From positions 1 through 28,410 of the forward strand of contig CAJWIB010000003.1 in assembly GCA_913041095.1 (NCBI GenBank): a stretch of 28,410 nucleotides of DNA, read 5' to 3'. A model generated the notes under the pieces. That model had not been told where the DNA came from. It did not search any database and saw only the letters and a program-made list of their open reading frames with translations. This DNA is from an uncultured Rhodospirillaceae bacterium (GTDB lineage Bacteria > Pseudomonadota > Alphaproteobacteria > Rhodospirillales > UBA2165). The position numbers and the translations under genes were made by a program. This document shows positions 15,616 to 23,597 of this stretch, piece by piece (within the stretch, counting starts at the first letter, position 1; every line of letters starts with the position of its first letter).

Positions 15616-15990
15616 GGTATTGACCCAGAGTTTAGGGCTGGTTCATCGCCCTATAGTGCCTTCAACGGGCCCTACGTCGTGCAGGCGGCGGCGCGATTTG
15701 ATGTTGATGGTGTGGTCTCGTTTCATGGCTCTTTCGTTGAAAACTTTCTGGGTGAGTTGGCAGATGTAAATTGTCCACTAGCGTTTCATTATGGCGACAA
15801 TGATGCCATTGCGCCGATGGCGGCGATTGATAAGGTCAAAGCAGTATGCGAAAACCGCGATAATGCCGAGGTCTTTGTTTATCCGGGTGGCCAACACGGT
15901 TATATGTTTCCCAACCGGGGAGCTGGTTATCTAGCTGAGGCGGCGCAACTATCCTGGGACCGGACATTCGAGTTCCTCAACAATTTATAA
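15616..15990 (+). pseudogene. Dienelactone hydrolase family remnant lacking the nucleophile
   Basis: The frame is open from 15616 after a TAG at 15613 and has no good start codon. The sequence SPYSAFNGPYVVQAAARFDV aligns with the nucleophile-elbow region of the family, which normally reads GYCMSGPY-like, but the catalytic Cys is missing. Downstream, YGDNDAIAP gives the catalytic Asp and YPGGQHGYMFP the catalytic His, and the C-terminus is normal. About the first half of the protein is absent. It is a 5'-truncated gene, 17 bases upstream of the enoyl-CoA hydratase. A short expressed product from the GTG at 15679 is possible but would not be a working hydrolase. Confidence 0.7.
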
Positions 15991-16007
15991 GCAAAGATTG
16001 AAATTCT

Positions 16008-16793
16008 ATGACAGATAAAATTATCAGCAAAGTTGAGGATGGTATCGGCTGGATCATCTACAACAATCCCGAGCGCCGTAATGCGGTCTCCTTAGCAATG
16101 GCAGAAAAAGTTGCTGAGGTGATTGAAAGTCATGGTACCAACGAAGCTGTGCGGGTGGTCATTATCAGGGGTGAGGGCAGCAAGTCTTTCGTCGCCGGTC
16201 AGGACATATCTGAATTCGAGGAACTGCGCTCAACGCCGGACGGCCTGGAGCGCTATGAGCGTATCACCGACAACATGTATCAAGGTGTGCGGAACTGTCC
16301 GAAGCCCGTGATCGCCATGATTGAGGGCTATTGCATGGGCGGTGGCATGGCCCTGGCGTGCTCCTGTGATATCAGAATTTGCTCCGACAATTCGGTTTTT
16401 GCTATTCCAGCCGGACGTTTAGGTATCGCCTACCGGCCGAACTTTACCCGCTGGATGGTGGAAGTCGTAGGAGCCTCGACGACCAAGGAAATACTATTTA
16501 CGGCGCGGCGTTATAATGCGGTAGAGGCGTTGCAACTCGGCCTCGTTAATCGGGTTACCAGCGTTGATGATCTGGCCGGTTATGTCTTGGAATATGCCCA
16601 ATCGATTACCGAGAACGCACCGCTTTCCGTCCGCGCCACTAAAGCCATCGTCAATATTGTCGGCGATAGCCCTGGTGAGTGGGACCGTGAAGCGATGCAG
16701 AAATTTATCGATGCCTGCTCCAACAGCGAAGACTACATCGAAGGCCGCCGCGCCTATATGGAAAAACGCACCCCTCAATTCAAAGGCAAGTGA
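16008..16793 (+). CDS. Enoyl-CoA hydratase/isomerase family protein
   Basis: A cytoplasmic crotonase-fold enzyme of 261 aa acting on an acyl-CoA. The first oxyanion segment is SFVAGQDISEFEEL, the second EGYCMGGGMALACSCDIRI. The region of the first catalytic acid reads IPAGRLGIAYRPNFTRWMVEVVG, so the usual PE of crotonase is changed to PAGR and the precise reaction (hydration, isomerisation, decarboxylation) is not assured. It ends with the common tail RTPQFKGK. It follows the dienelactone hydrolase remnant and is closed by a good terminator. Confidence 0.88.
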   Translation: MTDKIISKVEDGIGWIIYNNPERRNAVSLAMAEKVAEVIESHGTNEAVRVVIIRGEGSKSFVAGQDISEFEELRSTPDGLERYERITDNMYQGVRNCPKPVIAMIEGYCMGGGMALACSCDIRICSDNSVFAIPAGRLGIAYRPNFTRWMVEVVGASTTKEILFTARRYNAVEALQLGLVNRVTSVDDLAGYVLEYAQSITENAPLSVRATKAIVNIVGDSPGEWDREAMQKFIDACSNSEDYIEGRRAYMEKRTPQFKGK

Positions 16794-16815
16794 TGAGGAA
16801 TAACAAAAAGAAATG

Positions 16816-16844
16816 GGCCGGCATTATTTTTGCTGGTCTTTTTT
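16816..16844 (+). terminator. Rho-independent terminator after the enoyl-CoA hydratase gene
   Basis: GGCCGGCA (16816-16823) pairs with TGCTGGTC (16831-16838) over 8 bp, including two G-U pairs, with a T-rich 7-nt loop and a TTTTTT tail at 16839-16844. Confidence 0.75.
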
Positions 16845-16864
16845 AGTTCACTAACAGCCGCCTA

Positions 16865-18463
16865 TTAATACCCTATCGCACTGCCGTCTTTGCGCGGGTC
16901 TGATGCGCCGCGTAACACGCCGTTCTCCCAATCGATCCAAATTGCCTGAGCGCCGCCAACCGGGCGCACGGGGATATAGGTTTGATGGCCGAGTGCCTCC
17001 AGTTCGTTACGCACGCTTTCCGGCAAGGCACTTTCAACCTGAACCCGGTCATCGGGGTCATCGGTATCGGGGAAAACACGGGTGAAGTCGATAGCTTCCT
17101 GCAAGTCCATATCCCATTCAAGCAAATTGCTCAGTAAATGGACATGGCCACAGGCTTGATATTGCCCACCCATAACGCCGAACGGCATTTGTGCTTTGCC
17201 GTCTTTCATCAACATACCGGGAATGATGGTGTGGAGCGGGCGTTTGTTGGGCGCTATGCAGTTCGGATGGTTTGGATTGAGTGAAAAGCTCTTGCCGCGG
17301 TTATGAAGGACGATACCACTTTTAGGGGCCACGCGCGCGCTGCCGAAAAGATAAAAGTTCGTATTGATAATACTTACTGCATTTCGGTTTTTATCAACGA
17401 TCGTTATATATACCGTATCTCTGTGATTGGGCAGTTCTGAAGCGGATAACGGTTCCATTCGTTTGTTTCGGTCAATAAGTTCGCGCTGGCTGGTGGCATG
17501 TTCTTCTGACAACCAGCGTTCGACGGGAATATCTGTGTTGTCTGGGTCAGCCAATACCGCATCGCGATCCCGGTAAGCGAGACGGGCGGCTTCGATCTCG
17601 ATATGCAGGCGCTCGGTTGAAAGCGGATCAAGCTGGTCCAATCCCATTCCACCCAATATGTTGAGCATCTCAAGGGCAACGATGCCTTGGCCGTTCGGTG
17701 GACATTCCCAGACCTCATAGCCTTTGTAATTAGTTTTGATCGGCGTTACGAAGGTGCCTTCGAAATTGGCAAAATCTTCCATCGTTTGCAGTCCGCCCAT
17801 TCCTTGTAAAAAAGAAACAATATCTTCGGCGACCCAGCCCTCATAAAATCCACTTCTCCCTTTGTCGGCGATATGTTCGAGGGTTTTCGCCAGCAGTGGA
17901 AGCGTAACGACAGAGCCTATGTCAGGCACTTTTCCTTGGGGGAAATACTGTGATGCGCCAGTTGGATCTTTACATAAAATTTCCTCCATCAGTGACCAGT
18001 CCAAGTGACTGCGGTGATGCATCGGAAAGCCGTTATGGGCGAAACGAATAGCTGGTTGAAGCATATCGCCCAAAGATTTTGTACCATGCGCTTTGATCAA
18101 TTTAGACCATCCGTCGATAGAACCTGGAATCGTAACAGAATGAGGACTATCATGTCCGATTTCCGTAATACCTTGTTCAGCAAACCAATCTGCCGTTGCA
18201 GCGGCGGGCGCTCTACCTGATCCGTTAAAGCCAACGATATCCCCATCATGCGGTTTGTAGAGGCAGAACATATCACCGCCAATACCAGTAGACTGCGGTT
18301 CGACCACGCATTGTGTTGCCACTGCGGCAATTGCAGCGTCCATCGCATTACCGCCTGACATTAGCGTTTGGATGGCCGTTATTGTTGAGAGCGGGTGTGA
18401 TGTAGCCGCCATGCCATCCATTGAGTGAACTGTTGAACGACCGGGTTGGTCTAGTAAGCGCAT
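16865..18463 (-). CDS. Gamma-glutamyltransferase family Ntn hydrolase, cytoplasmic type
   Basis: A member of the gamma-glutamyltranspeptidase superfamily, made as a precursor that cleaves itself before a catalytic Thr. In this 532-aa protein the cleavage site is HRDT-VYITIVD, making Thr350 the new N-terminus and nucleophile. Other family blocks are GGNAMDAAIAA, EPQSTGIGGDMF, ECPPNGQGIVALEML, and the oxyanion-side GVMGGQYQACGHV. There is no signal peptide, unlike periplasmic Ggt. This fits the intracellular branch that includes oxamate amidohydrolase (HpxW-like) and YwrD-like proteins. The substrate is therefore uncertain. The gene stands alone; AGGGAAG precedes the start. Confidence 0.9.
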   Translation of the reverse strand: MRLLDQPGRSTVHSMDGMAATSHPLSTITAIQTLMSGGNAMDAAIAAVATQCVVEPQSTGIGGDMFCLYKPHDGDIVGFNGSGRAPAAATADWFAEQGITEIGHDSPHSVTIPGSIDGWSKLIKAHGTKSLGDMLQPAIRFAHNGFPMHHRSHLDWSLMEEILCKDPTGASQYFPQGKVPDIGSVVTLPLLAKTLEHIADKGRSGFYEGWVAEDIVSFLQGMGGLQTMEDFANFEGTFVTPIKTNYKGYEVWECPPNGQGIVALEMLNILGGMGLDQLDPLSTERLHIEIEAARLAYRDRDAVLADPDNTDIPVERWLSEEHATSQRELIDRNKRMEPLSASELPNHRDTVYITIVDKNRNAVSIINTNFYLFGSARVAPKSGIVLHNRGKSFSLNPNHPNCIAPNKRPLHTIIPGMLMKDGKAQMPFGVMGGQYQACGHVHLLSNLLEWDMDLQEAIDFTRVFPDTDDPDDRVQVESALPESVRNELEALGHQTYIPVRPVGGAQAIWIDWENGVLRGASDPRKDGSAIGY

Positions 18464-18782
18464 GAAGTTTCTTCCCTAAGCGATGGGTAATGATTTTGAT
18501 TTTGGAAATTATTGCCGGCGATTTTATACAGAGACATCATAAGGAACAAGCTTGAGAGTTGAAAATCAGAAAAGGAAAATTCGATGGTTCTGGGGATCAA
18601 TGGAAAGACAGCATTTATATTGCAACCTTCGGCTGCCAGTGCCCGCGCGATACCGGCTCCAATACCTTGCGATGCCCCCAACACCCGAGCCATTCCCTTG
18701 AGCTATATTTCTTAAATGTTGTTTGTTTGCGGCAGCGCAAAAATCGACCTGATGTCTCAATTAACAAACGCTAGGAACCCTC
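18464..18782. other. Intergenic stretch with a gene remnant
   Basis: About 320 bases between the Ntn hydrolase and the small ORF at 18783. The only recognisable content is the short-chain dehydrogenase fragment at 18612-18693. Confidence 0.5.
18612..18693 (-). pseudogene. Short-chain dehydrogenase N-terminal remnant
   Basis: About 27 codons read MARVLGASQGIGAGIARALA and then AEGCNI, the glycine-rich NAD(P)-binding start of an SDR enzyme (LGASxGIG). After this the frame loses all similarity and runs through unrelated sequence to a stop near 18451. An intact SDR has about 250 residues, so roughly 90% of the gene is gone. Confidence 0.65.
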
Positions 18783-18959
18783 GTGGTAAATTCAGATTAT
18801 TCAGCTGACGATTCGAACGGCAAGTTTTACTTGCCGCCGCCAGGCACACCCGCCGCCGCCTACTTCGGGCGTCACACCACCATCATCGAAAGGAGAGAAA
18901 AGATCAAAAAACTGACCATTCAAAACCGCCGCTTGATCCATCAACGCCAAGCGGCTTAA
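18783..18959 (+). CDS. Possible small basic protein upstream of the molybdoenzyme
   Basis: A GTG-started frame of 58 codons ending in TAA at 18957-18959. It has a proline/alanine-rich centre (KFYLPPPGTPAAAYFGR) and a strongly basic C-terminus (ERREKIKKLTIQNRRLIHQR). Codon choice resembles that of neighbouring genes. AGGA lies 7 bases before the GTG. Two hairpins lie inside it: CGGCAAG-TTTTA-CTTGCCG at 18818-18836, and GCCGCTTG/CAAGCGGC at the 3' end ending next to the stop. It could be a small partner protein, a leader peptide, or a remnant. No family was recognised. Confidence 0.35.
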   Translation: MVNSDYSADDSNGKFYLPPPGTPAAAYFGRHTTIIERREKIKKLTIQNRRLIHQRQAA

Positions 18960-19067
18960 TATCAAACCAAGATGAGCCAGGTCCTCTTCTAGGAAACCTG
19001 TTCAGACAGACCAATTGTTTTGATGACGGACATGGCCTATGAAGATGGATAAAAAGGAAAAGTGGAA

Positions 19068-21686
19068 ATGAACATCATCCAACCAAATGCGGTAGAAAAA
19101 TCGACCAAAAAAACTAAACCTAAAATCGATCAATGGGTGCCATCTTCCTGCGCGCTATGCTACGGCTCGTGCTCTGTATTGGCCCATCGGGTGGACGATG
19201 TAATTGTCAAAATTGAAGGCAATCCCAATAGTGTCGTCGGCAAAGGCCGGCTTTGTGGTAAGGGGGTAAGCGGGATCATGTCGCACTACGACCCCAACCG
19301 TCTCACCGTGCCACTCCGCCGCACCAATCCAGAAAAAGGCATCGGCGTTGATCCTAAATGGCAGGAAATTTCCTGGGATGAGGCACTCGATGAAATTGCC
19401 GAGGTGCTCAAGAAACTTCGTGCCGAAGATCCCCGAAAACTGGTGGTGCAGCGGACTACCACGTTAACCGCGAGCCGCATACCCTTTACCACTTTTGCTG
19501 CCGGTTTCGGTACGCCCAATCACTCGACCGCCGGAGGCGGATTGCATTGTGGCAACGGCGCGCATTTGATCAGTGGGGTTATGCATGCCTCATGGGGCAT
19601 CTTACCGGACTTTCAATATTGTAATTACGCCATGTTCTTCGGAGCATCCAAAGGTCATAGCGCCGGTCATGCTTCGACGTCGAATATGGTCATGGCAGCC
19701 GATGCACGTGATCGCGGCATGAAGCTTGTGGTAATTGATCCGATGTGTAATTTTGCCTCCGCCAAGGCGACCGAATGGGTGCCACTTAAGGTTGGCACCG
19801 ATGGTGCGTTAGCTCTATCAATGTGCAATGTCTTAGCGAATGAACTTGAAGCTTTGGATGTAGCTTATCTCAAAGCCAAGACAAATGGACCATATCTGAT
19901 TGGTTCTGATCAACAATATGTCCGCGATCCGGCAAGCGAAACACCATTGGTGTGGGATGAGAACGCTCGCCAAGCGCGGCCATTCGACGACGTTGATTCT
20001 GCAAACATGGCGCTCTTTGGAGAATTCGAAGTTGATGGTGTTATCTGTCACCCGTCATTCCAACTGCTTAAGGATCATCTTAAAAAATTCACGCCAGAAT
20101 GGGCCGAGGAAATCTCCACTGTGCCGGCAGATAATATTCGCCGCCTTGCCGGCGAGTTCGCCACTGAAGCCAGGATTGGCAGCACCATTGTTATCGATGG
20201 CGTTACGATACCTTACCGGCCGGTCGCGGCCATCGCCTTTCGCGGCGCCCAGGGACATATAAATTCGGTTTATAATTTCCTGGCCGTCGATCTGCTAAAC
20301 CAATTGGTCGGCGCGGCCGATGTGGTTGGCTCCTGCCTTGGCTACAACCCGACATGTCACGGCAATCCCGGCACCAGCAAGCCCTGGTATCAGCCCGAAC
20401 CGGATAAAGATGGCTTGATGATTACCGGCATGTGGATGGGCTACCATTATCCATACCCGGTCGGTGAGCCGCGCCAGCCTACTAATGTTGGGCTCCAGGA
20501 TCTGTTTGTCATGGGCATGACCTCGCCCTTCCTGGATTCTACTGATCGTGAGAAATTGTGGGATCAATTTGATCTGCCGTATCGCCCGGAAGTCCTCTTC
20601 AATTGTGGCGCTAATTTGTTAATGAGTATCGCCAACAAAGATGTCGTGGCGGAATCTCTCAAAAAATACAAATTCTTCGTCAGTTTTGATTTGCTGATGA
20701 CGGAAACGTCAGAATTCGCCGATATCGTGTTGCCCGATTGCGACTACCTGCAATCGCTGGATTCGCGTTCAAACTTCCCATTTATTTTCAGCCTGCCTGC
20801 CGGTATGGGTGAATGGTGCTGGCCGATCCGCCAGCCTGTCGTCGAGCCTTATGGTGAACAGCGCCGCGCCGCCGAGGTGTTGCTTGATTTAGCCGACCGG
20901 GTTGGCTTTCGCCGTGACCTCAACGCCGCCTATAACGCGTCTTACAATCTCGAACCGCCCTATCGGCTGGAAGGCGATCATACTTATACTTACGAAGAGA
21001 TTTGTGATGCCGATCTAAAGAATAATTTTGGCCCGGAGATGGGCTATGACTGGTTCAAGGAGCACGGCTTATATAAATGGCCGAAAAAACCTGAGGAGGT
21101 TTATTGGCGCGCCTTTGTTGAAGTCCGGGTGCCGATCTATTGGGAATGGATGCCCCGAACCGGAGAGGCGATCGCCGCCATTGCCGAACCCCGCGGCATG
21201 GCAATTCCGCGACAGCATTATTCTCCATTGGCCGATTGGATTCCTTGCGCCTCGCACGAGCATCATGATGATAATTTTGATTTCTCAGCCTTTTACTACC
21301 GCGATATCGTGCACACGAATAGTTATACGATGGAAAACGCGTGGCTCGATGAAGCCGCCCAGCTTGATCCATTTTCCTACACGATTGCTCTCAACACCGT
21401 GGCTGGAAAAAAAATTGGGCTGGTGAACGGTGATGCCATTCGTGTCACCACTGTAATGGGTCGTTCAGTTGAGGGGCAAGTCCGCCTGACCGAAGCCATT
21501 CATCCCGAAGGACTTGGTATCGCCGCCCTGGCAGGCCATTGGGGTGATGGCATGCCGGTGGCAAAAGGCAAAGGTGTGTTTTTTAATGAGCTGCTGGAAC
21601 TCGATTATGAACATTGCAATCCGGTCAATTTGAATCTCGATTTGTGCGTCCGGGTAAAAGTTGAGAAAATTGGCGATACGCCGTAA
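19068..21686 (+). CDS. Molybdopterin (bis-PGD) oxidoreductase of the DMSO reductase superfamily, PadB-like candidate
   Basis: The large catalytic subunit of a Mo or W enzyme, 872 aa from the ATG at 19068 (AAGGAAA at good distance; a GTG at 19062 is also possible). A [4Fe-4S] site is formed by Cys28, Cys31, Cys35 and Cys63 (CALCYGSC ... LCGKG). The region of the metal ligand reads GGGLHCGNGAHLISG, making Cys161 the likely Mo ligand, as in the branch with polysulfide, thiosulfate and arsenate reductases. There is no Tat signal, so it is cytoplasmic. Its size (about 96 kDa) is close to the 93-kDa large subunit reported for phenylacetyl-CoA:acceptor oxidoreductase, and the nearby 2-oxoacid oxidoreductase operon resembles the pad context. 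No adjacent Fe-S or membrane-anchor subunit is present. Other reactions, such as hydroxylation or hydration of aromatics, are not excluded. Confidence 0.85.
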   Translation: MNIIQPNAVEKSTKKTKPKIDQWVPSSCALCYGSCSVLAHRVDDVIVKIEGNPNSVVGKGRLCGKGVSGIMSHYDPNRLTVPLRRTNPEKGIGVDPKWQEISWDEALDEIAEVLKKLRAEDPRKLVVQRTTTLTASRIPFTTFAAGFGTPNHSTAGGGLHCGNGAHLISGVMHASWGILPDFQYCNYAMFFGASKGHSAGHASTSNMVMAADARDRGMKLVVIDPMCNFASAKATEWVPLKVGTDGALALSMCNVLANELEALDVAYLKAKTNGPYLIGSDQQYVRDPASETPLVWDENARQARPFDDVDSANMALFGEFEVDGVICHPSFQLLKDHLKKFTPEWAEEISTVPADNIRRLAGEFATEARIGSTIVIDGVTIPYRPVAAIAFRGAQGHINSVYNFLAVDLLNQLVGAADVVGSCLGYNPTCHGNPGTSKPWYQPEPDKDGLMITGMWMGYHYPYPVGEPRQPTNVGLQDLFVMGMTSPFLDSTDREKLWDQFDLPYRPEVLFNCGANLLMSIANKDVVAESLKKYKFFVSFDLLMTETSEFADIVLPDCDYLQSLDSRSNFPFIFSLPAGMGEWCWPIRQPVVEPYGEQRRAAEVLLDLADRVGFRRDLNAAYNASYNLEPPYRLEGDHTYTYEEICDADLKNNFGPEMGYDWFKEHGLYKWPKKPEEVYWRAFVEVRVPIYWEWMPRTGEAIAAIAEPRGMAIPRQHYSPLADWIPCASHEHHDDNFDFSAFYYRDIVHTNSYTMENAWLDEAAQLDPFSYTIALNTVAGKKIGLVNGDAIRVTTVMGRSVEGQVRLTEAIHPEGLGIAALAGHWGDGMPVAKGKGVFFNELLELDYEHCNPVNLNLDLCVRVKVEKIGDTP

Positions 21687-21754
21687 GAGGAGGCTTGGTC
21701 ATAGATCCAAAAGCGAACTCTTTTAGTTAACGGCAAAATACTTATTTGGGTATC

Positions 21755-22027
21755 TTAAGGCAATTTTCCTGTCTTAAACCAATGAGCATATTCGTCGCCG
21801 AGTTCTTTTACCGCCATGGTCTCATATTTGGTGCTTTCCTTGTCACTGAGAACATCCATCCACCGCCCGTTGGAGCCTTTGTGGACAAATGTTTCAGCGC
21901 CGCTATCCCAGAAAGCTCCGCCCAAGGGTACGCTCGGTGTTGCATTAAGTGCCTCATACCAAAATTCGTTGGCATCATGCAATACGTCGTTAAGTCTATT
22001 GGATACCTACCAGACGGTGGTAGCCAT
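21755..22027 (-). pseudogene. Sulfotransferase C-terminal remnant with an in-frame stop
   Basis: The 3' part of a sulfotransferase-like gene. The frame reads SNRLNDVLHDANEFWYEALN, then FWDSGAETFVHKGSNGRW, and ends YETMAVKELGDEYAHWFKTG, which resembles the C-terminus of bacterial sulfotransferases (F-x-x-KG-x-x-G-x-W motif for PAPS binding). A TAG at 22007-22009 splits it from MATTVW upstream in the same frame. The N-terminal PAPS-binding loop is absent. It begins right after the VOC gene stop, so the rest was probably lost by deletion. Confidence 0.55.
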
Positions 22028-22066
22028 GTGCAGACTTTGGATCGTGGTGTAACTCGGGTTTATTGC

Positions 22067-22618
22067 TTAAGCTTCAGGGAAAGCGTCAGCACCGGTTCCG
22101 TCATGAACCCAGGCGGCGTCGCGCAGGACCATTTTCTCTTCTTCCCACTTGGCGAGCATCGGTTCCGCAGTTTCCTGGAGTTGCTCCATCATGCCCGGCC
22201 GGGCCGAATTGTAGGCCAGTTCAAGCCGGTGGCCGTTGGGATCAAAGAAATAGATCGATTGGACGAAGGTGTGATCGGTAGGGCCGATCACTTCAACGCC
22301 GTTGGCTTCGAGTTTTTCCTTGGCCGCCAACATCTCTTCCATACTGTCAACATTCATTGCCAAATGCTGGACCCATTCCGGCGTGTTCTGGTCTTTTTGC
22401 ATGGGCGGGGATTGCGGTACTTCGAAGAAGGCCACGAGAGAACCGTCGGCCATACCGAAAAAGATATGCATGTAGGGCGATGTCTCGCCGGTAGATGGCA
22501 CGCTGGTTTCAGAGACGGCCGCGACATAGGGCATGTCGAGAACATTGGTATAAAATTCGGCAGTTTCCTTGGCGTCGTTGCAGCGATACGCTACATGGTG
22601 AAGGCTTTTAATATTCAT
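22067..22618 (-). CDS. VOC (glyoxalase/extradiol dioxygenase-like) metalloprotein
   Basis: A vicinal-oxygen-chelate fold protein of 183 aa. I start it at one of two tandem ATGs (22618 or 22621) with AGGAG 4 to 7 bases upstream; a longer frame to 22759 lacks similarity and is not used. Candidate metal ligands are His in KSLHHVAYR, His in WVQHLAMNV and Glu in GHRLELAYN, matching the H-H-E pattern. The C-terminus is extended by about 40 residues (ARPGMMEQLQETAEP onward). It lies 84 bp downstream of the DUF6455-like gene on the same strand. The substrate is unknown. A role in aromatic or glyoxylate-type chemistry is tempting from context but unproved. Confidence 0.85.
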   Translation of the reverse strand: MNIKSLHHVAYRCNDAKETAEFYTNVLDMPYVAAVSETSVPSTGETSPYMHIFFGMADGSLVAFFEVPQSPPMQKDQNTPEWVQHLAMNVDSMEEMLAAKEKLEANGVEVIGPTDHTFVQSIYFFDPNGHRLELAYNSARPGMMEQLQETAEPMLAKWEEEKMVLRDAAWVHDGTGADAFPEA

Positions 22619-22701
22619 CATTATTCTCCTCTGTAAAACTAGCGTTATAATTTGGGTGCAGCGGTACCGCACCAAATAATGCAATGCTTGATCGCCCGGC
22701 T

Positions 22702-23034
22702 TCAGCCGGTTTTTTCTCCTGTCGTTGAAAGATATCTGAAAGTCTGTGCGTTGGGGCAAAAAGTGTTGTTACCTTCAACATTTCCACACAGCCACCGTTC
22801 GCAATAGCCCTCAGTCGGGCACTTCCTGCACTGCCATCGCACTGCTTTCATGATGGTTTTAGTTATCAAGTCACCCTGGGTTGCGCTCCTTGGATCAAGG
22901 CCAAATCGAGACATCATGCCCGTTAGGCGTTTAGCAGAGCCGGCCGTTTCGCTTCTTTGAAACCACATGAATAAGCCACCAAAAACGGCCACCATGATGA
23001 TGGCGACATAAATTTGAAAAACTGTTGATTCCAT
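22702..23034 (-). CDS. DUF6455-like membrane-anchored Cys-rich protein
   Basis: 110 aa from the ATG at 23032-23034, preceded by GAGGAGTGGAG. One N-terminal membrane helix (VFQIYVAIIMVAVFGGLFMWF) is followed by a cytoplasmic domain. This carries LTGMMSRFGLDP and a cysteine cluster WQCRKCPTEGYCERWL ... FCPNA, the signature I associate with DUF6455, small alphaproteobacterial proteins that may bind a metal or Fe-S centre. Function is unknown. It is divergent from the iorA-type operon across a 560-bp gap. Confidence 0.75.
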   Translation of the reverse strand: MESTVFQIYVAIIMVAVFGGLFMWFQRSETAGSAKRLTGMMSRFGLDPRSATQGDLITKTIMKAVRWQCRKCPTEGYCERWLCGNVEGNNTFCPNAQTFRYLSTTGEKTG

Positions 23035-23597
23035 TACTCCACTCCTCGACATTGTTGCCCAGAGTAGGAATTTTCATACCACAGGATGCTGAAAACTGCA
23101 TTGACCGCAATCAAGTTGGCCGCTTTACAGGTGAGGCGTCGTGTAAGCTCGTCAAGATCGGATGGCTAGTTTTCAAAAGGCTCTTAAGCGTCTTCTGTAT
23201 CGTTTTCGGTATTTTTTGCCATGAAAAATCATCCCTTTTGCTCAGATGATAATTGCAAGCTACTAATAAAACAGATTTTACCATGACGCACACGCCGTCG
23301 CGACATTTTATTTTAGGCAACGGGCCTATCCTTAAGACGACCTCAGCAGTTATGGCGAGGTTTGAGAGATATTTGGTTTTTTATTAAAAAAACCCTTCAA
23401 TTATGCCAAATCACATAGTTCAGAGTTCCTTAATTCTTGATTTATATCAAAGAAAACCTCTATATGATGCCGCATAACGTGTTACCGCCCTAAAATTGCC
23501 TCTACAGTAATTGTTGTTTGTTGCTGACCGGTATGGCGGGAGCACGAATTTTAATTAATTACAGACAACACATACACATAAAAACACTGGGGATCCG
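23035..23597. other. Long regulatory intergenic region upstream of the 2-oxoacid oxidoreductase operon
   Basis: About 560 bases without a supported gene. It holds the promoters of the DUF6455-like gene (minus) and of iorA (plus), the latter with a perfect FNR palindrome at 23437-23450. In the iorA leader, TGTTGTTTGT (23512-23521) can pair with ACAGACAACA (23561-23570) except for one G-U pair, closing a loop of about 40 nt. A 69-codon minus frame at 23111-23320 has no family features. Confidence 0.5.
23437..23478 (+). promoter_or_regulatory. Perfect FNR/FixK-type class II promoter of the iorA-korB operon
   Basis: TTGAT-TTAT-ATCAA (23437-23450) matches the consensus at all ten fixed positions. 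Setting its end at -35 (centre -41.5), the -10 window is 23473-23478, CATAAC (4 of 6 to TATAAT, with the inner ATAA intact). Transcription would start near 23485, giving a leader of about 113 nt to the iorA ATG. This is standard geometry for activation by an FNR/FixK/Anr protein at low oxygen. Confidence 0.7.

Noticed and set aside
18932..18943. TTGAT-CC-ATCAA upstream of the molybdoenzyme as an FNR site
   Set aside because: The spacer is 2 bp instead of 4, and it lies within a possible coding frame and a larger hairpin.
21746..22636. 296-codon plus-strand frame
   Set aside because: It runs antisense across the VOC gene and the sulfotransferase remnant, both of which have clear family motifs on the minus strand; the plus frame has none.
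22619..22759. N-terminal extension of the VOC protein by 47 residues
   Set aside because: The extension lacks family similarity, while AGGAG sits just before the internal tandem ATGs.
23111..23320. 69-codon minus-strand frame with a short hydrophobic stretch
   Set aside because: No ribosome-binding site of note, no family motif, and it lies in an AT-rich promoter region.
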